From Nageia nagi (Eukaryota; Pinophyta), in the NCBI GenBank assembly GCA_050084985.1, contig JBITNC010000001.1:208878001-208942000 (forward strand): a stretch of DNA of 64,000 nucleotides. The letters run 5' to 3'. A program made the translations under genes and the position numbers. How positions within the stretch are numbered: position 1 is the first letter of the stretch; each line of letters begins with the position of its first letter. Below are positions 37,248 through 47,574 of the stretch, piece after piece. The notes under the pieces are model-generated. The model saw only the letters and a program-made list of their open reading frames with translations, ran no database searches and was not told the origin of the DNA.

Positions 37248-37248
37248 C

Positions 37249-38352
37249 TGTAATATCCCCAAAACTCATAAAATATAATTTTTGTTAAAGTGTAATATTC
37301 TAAAGTTGAAATATCACTACTTAGGAATTTATATATATATTTATATTTTTCTATCTAGCTTAATTCAAATTGGATCTACAAATTGAACAAAAATAGAGCC
37401 AAAAATGAATTTTATTCTTCCAAAGCTAGGATGTGCCAAATGGACAAGTACAATACTCAAGGAAAAATACCCAAATGCTCAAGAAGGGGCATGTTTGCCC
37501 TCATAAGGTAGATTTGGATGACTTGGCCCTTCAAGTTATTTAATTTCTTCTCCCTAATGCTAGATGAGCTTCCTCACACTAATTCAGCTAGTTTGGATCT
37601 AGGATGTGCCTCCTCACATTGATTTGGTAGGTTAGATCTAGATTTGGAATATGGCTACAATAGCTAGATCTAGATCTACCCCACTAGTTGGATCTAGATT
37701 AGGGATAGAATAGTTCCACCACACTAGCTTGAACTATTCTAGTAACTCCACCTCACTAGCTCAAGCTACTCTAGCAACTCCACCTCACTAGCTTGAGTTA
37801 TTATCCTAGCTTAGGTAAGAACTCCTCCACACTGGCTCGAGCTCTCCCACTAAGCTAGCTAGAAAGCTGCAACTCCACTAGTTGCTAACCCCCAAAAAGA
37901 GATAAACTTTGATTATCTTCAAGCATGCCCCAAATGATGCATCCCATCTCCTTTTATAACAAGATCTCTCATACCTTGGAATCACCCAAAGTGTAATGTC
38001 CCTCTTCTGGTGTCTTGGGATGACAAATTAAATCATCTAGGGACCCAAGAAGCCCAACGTCCCACAATGGTTACCTAGAGATGCCAAATTACAAGATCAA
38101 TGGCTCATAAATGCAATGTCCCATTATGAGAGACTAATATTGCATTAATTACAAATAATTGAGCTAGATTAATTAAATAAAATCCAAGGGTGAGTGCCTC
38201 AAGGGTCTTTTTAGCCTTGGTTATAGAAATAAATGCAAAATATTAATAAAATACTCCTAAATTAATTTATTTTTGGTTTCTCCTCCTTTGTCATGAATGT
38301 CACACTCCAAGAGGAGAGAAAGTGGATGTTTTACAAATTTGGGGACATTATA
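37249..38352 (-). repeat. Element D 5' LTR
   Basis: 1104 bp. Outer end reads ATTATA on the plus strand against ATTACA in the other copy, a single C-to-T change. Shows the empty target site for solo LTR E near 38070. Confidence 0.93.
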
Positions 38353-38357
38353 ATTTA

Positions 38358-39500
38358 CCTTTAATAACTTTTCAATTTCATCTTTCAGTATGTCTCTTAA
38401 GGCTAGATTAATTCTTTTAGGATGCTATTGAACATGTTTTGACTCATTAGTATAAATATGATGTTGATAGATTCTAGGATCTATCCCTTTTAGGTCATTG
38501 TAATCCTATGCATATGCTATCTCATTGAATTTTAGTATTTCAAATAACCTTCTTTCTTGATCATCTGTAAGCTAACTATTGATATTAAATGTTTTTCTTG
38601 GTTGTACTTCAATCATATTAAATCTTGCTTTGGTCAAATTATTCCATTATGGGACTTGAAGTAAATAATTTAATAGACAAGAATAAGGAAAAAGAGAGTG
38701 ATTGAACTTTTTCCTCTCTCAAAAAGTTTCACACTTGGGAATAATGTGGATGAGCAGACACTTAAATAATGATAAGAAATCGGATTGAAATCTTGGTGAT
38801 ATATTAAAAATCATTTCTTGTGAATGTGGTCATGATGACTCCCCAACTTAAAGTGTTTCACATGTTTCTTTACTTCCTAGAGATGAGGGCATTTATTCTA
38901 ATTCTTCAATGTGTTCTTTGAAAGTGATGGTAGATAAGACTACAAAACTTTTAGATTCATCCTATTCTAGCTCATTTACCCATAATTGACCTTGATATTC
39001 AAGAGCAGGTTATGTAGGAGGATATAAAAAAATTACCTTTAAATTTTGATCATATGAAATAGTCATATCACCAAATCTAACATTAATAAAAGTAGCTATA
39101 GTAGCTAACCAGAATCTTTCCAAGATGATTGGATACCCAATTTGAGTTCTTAGTTTTAAAATCAAGAAATAAGATAAATAATTCTATGATTGTATAGTAA
39201 TCTAGATATCTTCAAAAATGCCTTCAAGCTTAGCAATTGATTGATCTACCATTTGTGAAATGGTGGTTGTAGGATGCATCCCAAATAATGCAATTTGTTT
39301 CAACATTTTTTCTATCATTATATTAATAGATGCTCTTATATCAACTAGCACATTTGGAATCTTGGTGTTCATAATTAAAATAGTAATGATCAAACTCCCT
39401 AGATCACCATACATAGGATTAATTATCTTTCCTAAAAGTAAATCTCCTAATTTCCCATCTACTTGAATAGTTTTTAGGTAAAACTTTCTTCTTCTCCCTC
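38358..39500 (-). pseudogene. Element C protease and RT N-terminus
   Basis: On the minus strand: protease with NVLVDIRASINIM (D-x-R/G-A-S, catalytic Asp kept, Gly changed to Arg), 'HPTTTISQMVDQSIAKLEGI', then an 'IGYPIILERFWLATIATFI...GDMTISYD' segment equal to the Gypsy 'HPLILGRPWLATADA.IG...G.M.IS' linker. The approach to RT follows, with 'AYAYDYNDLKGIDP' and 'INLALRDILKDEIEKLLKVN', which stops at the D insertion. Several stops and at least one frame change. Confidence 0.8.
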
Positions 39501-41624
39501 CTCTTTAGATACAAAGCTCTTTTACCATCTTATTGAGTTCAAGAATCTCCTTTATTGCTTGCAAAATAGGTACTAAGATATTCAATTTCTTTAATTCATT
39601 TAATAAATTTGATTTTGAGTTCAAAGGCTATATGTCTAGTCTATTAGGATAAGGTATTACTTCTTTCTTTTCTTCATTCTTTTTCTTTATATCCTTTTAC
39701 ACCTTAGTTTCATTCTAATTAGATATTTTTGATTCTCTTATTTCCTCATTATCTTTAACCTTTATGATTATTTATGTACCAAGTTCTGACAACTTTTCAA
39801 ATCTTAATTATATATCATTACAATTTATAGCATTAAGTGTTACAACATGGTCTTGATCATCTTGATAGGAAATTGTAGTAATTTGTCTATTATTATTAGG
39901 ATTTAGAACATGTTTAGAAGATAATACTATTTTCTTAAGCATCTATTGATTTTGAGTTGGTATTTGTTGTTGATTTCCTTAAAATCTCCTTTATTATGTC
40001 TAATTCCAATTATTCTAATTTTAGTTGGATTGATTTTGATTTTGTTTCCAATTAGTTTATTGTTGAGAACCCCACTAATGAGGTGGCATTCCCCAAGGAT
40101 TTTGAAACCAATCATGATTTGGTGGCATTCATGTTCCAAATGGACCCATTGCTTATGGGTATGGCAAATTCCAACAAGGTGAAATAAATTTCTTTTGACT
40201 TTGGATTGTAGGATTCATCCTTTTTCCAATGTAATTTTCTTCTACTACCATATTTGCAACTAAAATTTGAGCCACACTCAAATATTCACATTCATCAGTA
40301 ACATGTTTTTAATTACATGAACTACAAATTTAAGTCTTATTCAAAGGACATTCATGTAATGCATGTTTCTTTTTGCATCTTGGAAAGTATATGGCTAATG
40401 ATTACTCTATGTCTTTTACTTTAGATACTCTAGTTGCTATCCCTTTTAATTGATTAAATTCAACTAAAATATATGTCTTGAAGTTTGTAAGTTTTTCAAT
40501 TAATGTATTAATAGCTCTTGATTTAGTTTGAGCTTTACTTTTCTTTGAAGATGTCTATGTTATAGATTAGTTCTTACATAACTCAACTATGTCATCCAAA
40601 GGAAGTGTGGTGACATTACCTTTTCCCATAAATTAAGAAAATCTAATGATGAATCTATTATAACCCTTAGGAAAATGGTTTTTGCCAAATCTAGATTAAT
40701 TATTATTCCATATCTATTCTAAAAAAAGAGAAATCTATCTAGATAATCTTCTAAACTTCCTCATCTCCCTTATTAATGTGGAATAACTCATCTTTCCTAT
40801 CCATTACTTTGTAGTACTCTTGATATTTATCTAAAAATGTTGTTTCCATATCAACCCACATAGTGATAAAATCTGGAGCTAACCCTATGAACCATCTTAC
40901 TACATTATCTTTCAAGGTGGATGGAAATATTTTCAATTTTTTTACTATCATTTTCATATTCATAGGTTCTACATAGTAATTTAAATTAAAATAACAAATG
41001 ATCAGGATCTTTAATATATAGTCCTCAAAAATTTGGCAGTATTGCAAGTGAGATGTTCTTCATTGGTGTGCTAGTTGTAGGATGAATCACATTGGGAGAA
41101 TTAAAATTCATATTTGGAGGAGTACCACTAGTACCACCACTCCCTAATACTTATAATCCACTAACCATATTATAAAGTAGATTTGAAAGTATTAATAATC
41201 TTGACTAGGAGAGATTAGTTTGATTATGACTTTTAGAACTACTAAAGGAACTTGATGAAGATATATTAGAAATTCCTTTTCATTATGATGATGGAGAACC
41301 AATAGGACTACTCTTTTGGGAATTATCTAAAGGACTCTCTTCTATATTATTTTTAGCAGCTTCTTCATTTTCAAGGGTAATATCTACTATCTCACCAATG
41401 ACACTTTGTGAATGTTGCTTAGGTTCTAATACTAGATTTTTAGCAACCAAACCACTCAACTCTATTTCTTCATATTTTATAGTGTTGTGGCTCCTTCTTT
41501 TTCTAAGGATTATTTATTTAGGGTATTTTTTCCTAATGTTCTACCTCTACCTCTACCATGTCTAATGTCACTTCCCCTAGTATTAATAAATCTTCTTCAT
41601 TCATCTTTAGGTCACCACATTCAT
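39501..41624 (-). pseudogene. Element C gag
   Basis: Starts around ATG 41624-41622. The N-terminal third is Ser-rich and acidic (EEIELSGLVAKNLVLEPKQH, SSSSSFSSSKSHNQ). The capsid core at 41050-40750 contains 'LKIFPSTLKDNVVRWFIGLA', 'MWVDMETTFLDKYQEYYKVM' and 'DRKDELFHINKGDEEV'. Remnants of a Cys/His region (40380-40290) and Asn/Lys-rich linker (about 40.1-39.5 kb) lead into protease. Plus-strand frames at 39946-40182 are shadows. The 5' leader 41625-41970 has no gene. Confidence 0.75.
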
Positions 41625-41970
41625 TTTAACTAAAATCAAACACATTTACACAATTCTTAAATAGTTTCATTAGAAAGCTCCAAGGAAAATCAATAGTCTA
41701 GATCACTCAAGTAGAAGAAATGTTAAGAATACAAAGCTATTCTTCACCATTGACTATGAAAGCTAAGAATACTGGGTTATGGTTTAGTGCTATTCAATTC
41801 TCTTAGTTGAATCAAGAATGTAAATAAATGGAATCACTCAAAAGTCATGCTCTTCTCAAAAATCCTTCCTCTCACTTGGAGAAAATGTGGTGATACATAA
41901 TTTCTATATGATGCTGGACAAAAAAATAACTTGGAATTCTCTGATAATAGATTCAATCAACACTATAGTT

Positions 41971-41990
41971 CCCTAAAAATAATGCCAAAA
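41971..41990 (-). other. Element C primer-binding site region
   Basis: Minus strand TTTTGGCATTATTTTTAGGG right after the LTR. It reads as a deaminated TTTGGCGCCATTGCCAGGG-type sequence, common after the LTR in plant Gypsy elements such as Athila. The CG positions are those that changed. Confidence 0.6.
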
Positions 41991-43261
41991 TATTTAGCAA
42001 AATATAGGTCATCCAATTTCTTCCTTTATTGGAATTATCACTAACCCACCTATAGTGAACCATACCCCTATTGTAATGAAATAATGGTTAGCTTAAGAGC
42101 TAATACTCTAACATTTTAACCCTCTCACTAGATTTGGTGATCACTATTTTACTATCCCATTAGTTTTTTTTATCAATCAAAGGTAGGTGTCTTTAGCTAC
42201 ATGCAATTGGACCTCTATTTTATCACTTATGTTTAAACACACTTGAATGAAAAACTACAAAAAATGAATAAGATTGAAAACAAATTGTAATCAAATAATA
42301 TGAAATGTTTAGATCTCTATTAAATTAAGCTCTAAGAGACACTTATCATAACTAAGAGACACTTGTTACTTAGAGTGGGCCCTTCCTCCTAATAGAGCTC
42401 TAATAAATTAACTTATTATTGAAAATTCAAGTCAATGTTTGTATTACTAAAAGTGATTACAAATTATTTTTTAACTATATTATAAATGACTAACTCATAT
42501 CTCTTAATAAGAGAAATACTTATACTAAAACTATATTAACAACTTGCTAGATTTCCTAACAATAGTTAGATAGTTACTAAAATAATATTAATGTATGGCC
42601 TAGTCTATATGTTGGAAATCTAGAATAATAAGTATAAGAGCTCATCAAATTGCTATCAATTTGGGATGATAATAGTGAGAAGACCTTTTCTTTAGGATCA
42701 ATGCTCATCTCTTTTAGTATCTTAATAGCTATCCACAAATTGATTATTCTATCATTAAATCTTAGAGTTATATTTTGGTATGACTATGAACTTGGCTACA
42801 TTTTGGAAGCATTTCTTAGTTCTAAAATCTTTATAAATTCAAGAATCTCCTAAATTTCAAAAAATTGCTAAAATTTTAGAATATCTTAAAATTTTGGGAC
42901 TATCTTCGATTATTATCTTAGATTCTTTGTATGAAACATTTTAGAGCCAATCAATTATCAACATTTTGGAATTGGTTCATGAACTCTAGAAATAGATTCT
43001 AGAGCTTATTCAATCAAGCTAAGAAAATCATAATTTTCATAATGATTCTTTAAAACTTCATCAAGTAGACATTACTTATCACAAATCATCAGTAAAACAC
43101 ATCAATTCACCACATATGGAAATATAAATAAAGACATAATTAACTTCAAATTAAACAGTATTAATAAGCTTCAACATAATCAAAGGGATCAAAAGTGTTC
43201 CAAGCAAAATACAATAATACAAGTCCAATGTGTCAAATAAAGTCCATTATAGGTATTATCA
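41991..43261 (-). repeat. Element C 5' LTR
   Basis: 1271 bp, partner of 26695-27951. Begins TATTTAGC on the plus strand where the other copy has TGTTTAGC. Ends TATCA at 43261 before the CTTCT duplication. Confidence 0.92.
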
Positions 43262-44240
43262 CTTCTAACCATTTTATGAAGTAGTTTTTTGCATTCATAA
43301 TAAATTTATGACCTACTAAAGTATTTGGGTTTATAACACTAATGAAGTCTAGATCCCATTGTTGGAAAGGTTTTTCAAAAACCATAGGTTTAAGAGGCAT
43401 AGGAGCTTGTCTTCTTTTTCATATATATCTATTGCATTTATCATAATCTAAGGCTATATTCAATGAATCTTGAAATTTATTAGGCTAGTGATAGCCCACT
43501 ATAATATTTTCACTATAGTAGTAGAATTACTATATGTCCTCTAAAGAATCCATAATGAAATTCATGTAAAATTCTATGGAGTTCATCATGAGTCACACAT
43601 CTTAATAAGGTTTAATCAAAACTCTTCCTATAAATATGGTAATCTATCATCATAAATTTCAATCCTTGCAATCAAAACCTCCTTCTTTGGAATATATCTA
43701 TAGATTCAATATATTTACAAGTTCTAAAATAAAAAATAATTTTTTTTATCTAATCACATTCTTGATTGAGATGCTCCTCATCCTCTATGATAGAAATCAC
43801 ATGTGTAGCCTTGGCTATATTTTCATAGAGAATTCTTCTCATTCTCATCTTATTTGCTTTAATTTTTATATCATATTCTATTATTCTTATGATCCACATG
43901 CTTTTTCTTCACCCAACTCTCCTTGGATAATAAGATTTCTTACATCTGGGTGAATGGTGTATACAAGGATCTTGTTGTGGTACACATAATGCTTAAACTT
44001 CTTAAGTCCTTTCATTATGGAAAACACTTTTTATTTTAATAAATAGGTACCTTCTTTAGTTTTGGTGTAGTGTTTGACTATGAAAGGTAATGTGATATTC
44101 TTCATTTTAGTCATCCTTCTATGCTAGGATTGTAGTAACACTTTTCTTTGCTCCATATGCATACATGATAAAATCTTTTGAAAAGTTAAGGTTTTTGAAA
44201 ATAAGATATTTTGTTATAGCATTTTTAATATCTTAAAAAT
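43262..44240 (-). pseudogene. Element A RNase H and integrase N-terminal part
   Basis: RT-linked RNase H: FIMYAYGAKKSVTTILA, EEYHITFHSQTLHQN and 'KKFKHYVYHNKILVYTIHPD' in neighbouring frames, the typical '..AVLLQ....PI.F.S..L..AE..Y...EK...A...AL..F..Y' layout. Integrase zinc-binding domain follows: 'HDELHRILHEFHYGFFRGHI' (the two His) and a 'YDKCNRYI'-type Cys segment. The core starts 'FQQWDLDFISVINPNTLVGH'-like (first catalytic Asp in DF), then KFIMNAKNYFIKW and the break at the C insertion. Frames change at least twice. Confidence 0.82.
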
Positions 44241-44984
44241 CTTAATTTACTTTTTCAATCTAATAAAATACATCTTTCTTTAATATTGTTATGATTAGAT
44301 AAATAATCTCTAAAAAATCATTAATAAATTTTCTAACAAAATTGATTTGACCAAGGATTGCAGGGCCTTCTTGTTGGAAGGTAGAGGAAATGATTCAATA
44401 GCTTTCACTCTATTTGGATCAATTATTGGTCATTTTTTTAAGATAATATGACTAAGGAATTTTCCTTGGATAATAAAAAATTAAACTTTTGGGATTGATA
44501 GAAATCCCAAATTCTACATATTTTTTAAAAACTTACCTAAGATGATTCAAGTGGTCCCTTCTACTTTTGGAAAATACTATGATGTCATCCAAATAGATCA
44601 AGATTATCTTATTTATAAAGTCACCAAAGCCAAAAAGCATTATATAAAATGCAAATGTTCCCCACTTGGTAGTGAATGCAATTTTGAATTGATCCTCATA
44701 TTTTACCCAAATCTAGTTGAATTCTAAATAGAAATCAATTATAGAGAAACAACATACTCTAGCTACTATGTGCAAGATTTATTCCATAAGGGGAAGAGGA
44801 TAATTTTCTTTAAGAAACATCTGATTTAGGTTTGTAAAATCTATGCATAGTCTAATTTCTCCATACTTTTTTCTTATTGGGACTAAATTGGCTACCTAAG
44901 AAGAATGCTTGATAGGATAGATAATTCTAGCATCTAGGAGTTTTAGAAATGCCTTCTTCATAGCCTCTTCTATTATTAGGTTAA
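44241..44984 (-). pseudogene. Element A reverse transcriptase
   Basis: Minus strand, from the F insertion point: 'MKKAFLKLLDARIIYPIKHS', 'VANLVPIRKKYGEIRLCIDF', 'NLNQMFLKENYPLPLME', 'FKIAFTTKWGTFAFYIMLFG', then the catalytic YLDD in 'ILIYLDDIIVFSKSRRDHLN' and the thumb region 'FKKYVEFGISINPKSLIFYY'. About 15 residues of the 'ATFQRAMD..F' segment between FG and the YLDD strand are missing. The plus-strand frame 44542-44727 is a shadow. Both catalytic Asp are present but upstream stops abolish function. Confidence 0.87.
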
Positions 44985-45113
44985 TGTTAACACATAAAAA
45001 TGAATTTATGTTTTTAAATCAATAAATTAATGAAATATGCTTGGCCTAAATATATGTCTTGAATGGATTAAAGTGATAATATCAATGTTTGTCTTGAATA
45101 TGAATTTTATAAT

Positions 45114-45218
45114 GATTATCTTGAATATTGCATGGATTATCTTGAATATTGCATGGGTTATCTTGAATATTGCATGGATTATCTTGACTATTGCATGGAT
45201 TATCTTATTTATTGGTGT
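45114..45218. repeat. 21-bp minisatellite in element F 5' LTR
   Basis: Five units of ATTATCTTGAATATTGCATGG-like sequence (unit 21 bp) between LTR start and TATA box. The same array with the same unit number is in the 3' LTR at about 51953-52057, so it predates insertion. Confidence 0.92.
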
Positions 45219-45291
45219 GTTTATCTTGAATGTTGTAAATTAGCCTTATTTATGTAGATGCACGTCGACCCATGGGCAGTATTATCTATTA

Positions 45292-45307
45292 TCTATATAA
45301 ATAAGGG
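45292..45307 (+). promoter_or_regulatory. TATA box in element F 5' LTR
   Basis: TCTATATAAATAAGGG, identical in the 3' LTR at 52131-52146 although neighbouring bases have changed. Likely core promoter for genomic RNA. Confidence 0.7.
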
Positions 45308-45880
45308 ATCTAATAGTAAGTCCACAATAACAAGGATACACATGATCTCGTGTATGGTCTTATAAGTGGCTACCCCTTAAGGTATCTCTTGGTATTGCCT
45401 ACAAGGTTGTGGTTTGTGTGCTTCCTTTCATGAGCTATCGTGACATCTACGATCTATTCTGATATCACACTGCTATCTGAGACATCTATATTGAAGTTCT
45501 GGACTTAATCGAGAGGTCAAAACTATCAAATTAAGGCCACTGGTGCTCCTTTGTGAATGAAAGAACATCATCGATGCTCTTATATCATTGAAATGGACTA
45601 CCTATGATCCTCTTTTTGCATCCTCGTAGGTCACAACATTGTTGGAAAGGTAGCTCATCATCAGTACATCACCAATATCTGCATCTTTCATTATCAGGTA
45701 CATTTCGTGAGGTAAGTACACAAATTATAGTCTTGGTTGGTACAATTACACTTCTGAATTGGTTATTTTATTGATTGTTATCTAGAATAAATTGCTATCC
45801 ATAGCTTAAATATAGATAATATTGAGTTTATAGATATTTGCCTATTTACTTATTTGCACGCTCAATTTTATTTGTAAACA

Positions 45881-45971
45881 TTTGGTGAACCTGACATGAA
45901 GTGCACATCATTATACTAAAACCCTAAAGGTTTTAGTTAAGACTAACATCTATTTTGTGAGTGTTTTAGTT
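45881..45971 (+). other. Element F primer-binding region and leader
   Basis: TTTGGTGAACCTGACATGAA follows the LTR directly and is the likely primer site, though I cannot name the tRNA. The leader is only about 90 bp to the gag ATG, far shorter than in element B. Confidence 0.6.
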
Positions 45972-47249
45972 ATGGAGTAGCTTAAGTTATTCTTGTGTAG
46001 TCTTTCAAAAAGAGATTTGGATGAATTATTGGTAGAAATCAGACATGATGATCTGAAGGGATCCGGAGGAATGCAAAATAGTGCTGAGGGTGACAATAGT
46101 AATTTTTAGGCTACTATGGAAGGTATGCAGAGGTAGATAGATAGATTGGCAAGGAGATCAGCTCCACCTAATGATTCTTTTGAATTTGGTAGTCCTTTAT
46201 GTGATGAAATTCGTAGGCACATTCCACCATCTGACTACAAAGAGCCAAAATTCAGTAAGTTCAATGGTGAAGGAGATCCAAGAAGACATATACAAGGATT
46301 CAAGGATGAGTGTGAACTCAAAATTGGTACAAACCAAAGATTGCAAGCTAAATTCTTCCCCTAGAGCTTGGAAGGAGAGGCTCAAGAATGGTTTTATGCC
46401 TTACCTGAAGGGTCCATCACATCATTTGAGGAATTTAGTAATTTATTTCTGGAGCAATATAAGCATAACATCAAGAAGGAGATTATGCTATCAGATTTAT
46501 GTGCTATTAAGCAAGATAGTGATGAGCAACTAGACAAATTTATTGTAAGGTTTAAGAAGACATGGCAGCAAGTGAAGACCAGATTAATGGAAAAAGAGGT
46601 AAATAACATTTTTAAAGAAGCTATTATATTGCCCTTACAATCATATGTTATCAATTATACACATCTTACATTTTCTGATATGACATATAAACTGTTAGAG
46701 AAAGAAAAAGTCCTTGTGAAGCTAGGGCTTGTAAAGTATGGCAATAGTGATAAGGCTAAAGCAAAGGATAAGAGACCGTAATCGCCAAAGAAAGAGAAAA
46801 CTATCCATGTGGCTAAGAAGACAAGTGAGACAAAGGAGAATAAATATGTGAGATTTCCCATACCTCCAAGACATATCCTAAAAGACCTTGTGGAAAAGGG
46901 GTTATTACAACCCTTACCTAAGCGTGAAGAAGATCCTACAGTAGAAAAACCTACTTGATATAAGGAAGATAGGTATTGTGAATATCATCATACTAAGGGC
47001 CATGCTACTAATGGATGTGGAAACCTTAGGGATAGAATACAAAAGCTCATAGAAGATGGATTCTATGTGTGTCTAGTAAAGGTCAAAGATATAGGAGAAG
47101 AACAACATGTCAATATGATCTTTCTTGAAGATGCTTGCAAGGTTAGCACTGATGGGATCTCCTGGCCCTCTGGAGGTATCATTTGGTAGATCAAAATATA
47201 TATAAAAAAAAGAAGAAGAGAAAAGCTAGCAATTTGTTTAGGTCACTAA
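45972..47249 (+). pseudogene. Element F gag (Tat-type)
   Basis: Frame from ATG 45972 to TAA 47247-47249 is exactly 425 codons with no net indel, and about seven in-frame TAG, TAA or TGA all explainable as Gln or Trp. N-terminus LVEIRHDDLKGSGGMQNSAE, then 'YKEPKFSKFNGEGDPRRHIQ' and 'EGEAQEWFYALPEGSITSFE', 'EFSNLFLEQYKHNI', 'LCAIKQDSDEQLDKFIVRFK' and 'TYKLLEKEKVLVKLG', a classic capsid. A Cys/His box YCEYHHTKGHATNGCGNL follows, as in Tat/Ogre gags (C-x2-H-x4-H-x4-C). Probably needed for packaging element RNA; the few changes suggest function at insertion. No protease follows in any frame. Confidence 0.9.
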
Positions 47250-47574
47250 CGAACATCATGGTCAAGATTGGAGGGCTTCATGACATCATGATAGGAGCAC
47301 TGGTGATGTATTTCATGATAATAGGACTGCCAGTGGTCCTCTTTTAGCAGAAAAATAGAGGAAAGGAAAAGATTCCAATTCCTTTCATAGCATGAGAAGT
47401 CAAAATTTTAGGTCATGTTGTTGGTATTCATTCTCAAGGATCATGGAACATCAAATTCATGCATCATAAATACATGTACAAGAGCAAATCAGGTACCAAA
47501 ATTTGTGTTTTATATATATCATGATCAAAATGTTTTTATTTACAATACAACTGGATGAGGTTACATAGAATAAT
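47250..47574. other. Spacer between gag and antisense PMD gene in element F
   Basis: 325 bp where the two convergent genes end. No protein recognised. Contains GGACTGCCAGTGGTCC (47324-47339), one copy of the element-wide palindrome, and GAGCACTGGTGATG near 47295. Confidence 0.7.

Larger units (their letters stand above)
33351..38352 (-). mobile_element. Element D: 5.0-kb Ty3/Gypsy derivative nested in element C
   Basis: Target duplication ATTTA (33346-33350 and 38353-38357). LTRs begin TGTAATATCCCC and end GGGGATATTACA, a 12-bp perfect terminal inversion. Primer site for initiator tRNA-Met and a polypurine tract sit at the correct edges. Internal region is only 2.17 kb: gag, protease and a short C-terminal remnant. 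RT, RNase H and most of integrase are absent, so it could move only with proteins from a partner element. LTRs are about 93-95% identical by eye apart from the solo LTR inserted in the 3' one. Confidence 0.95.
26695..43261 (-). mobile_element. Element C: Ty3/Gypsy retrotransposon inserted in element A integrase
   Basis: Flanked by the 5-bp target duplication CTTCT (26690-26694 and 43262-43266). LTRs of about 1.26 kb at 26695-27951 and 41991-43261 read TG...CA on the plus strand at the outer ends. Minus-strand order is: 5' LTR, primer site, gag, protease, RT, RNase H, integrase, extra coiled-coil ORF, polypurine tract, 3' LTR. The span of 16.57 kb includes the 5.0-kb nested element D. Without D it is about 11.56 kb. 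LTRs look about 90% identical by eye. Single RNase H, no archaeal-type domain seen. Confidence 0.92.
44985..45880 (+). repeat. Element F 5' LTR
   Basis: TGTTAACACATAAAAATG ... TTTGTAAACA. Contains a 21-bp minisatellite (about 45114-45218), a TATA box TCTATATAAATAAGGG at 45292-45307, and one copy of the element-wide palindrome (45595-45610). The plus-strand frame 45037-45243, with repeated ILNIAW, is this minisatellite, not a membrane protein. Confidence 0.95.

Noticed and set aside
45037-45243. Hydrophobic repeat protein (ILNIAW repeats), also at 51876-52082
   Set aside because: It is translation of the 21-bp minisatellite in the two LTRs of element F; same frame appears only because the unit length is divisible by three.
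46171-46533. Plus-strand frame of 120 codons overlapping F gag
   Set aside because: Out of frame with gag; the gag frame carries the capsid motifs and runs 425 codons without net indel.
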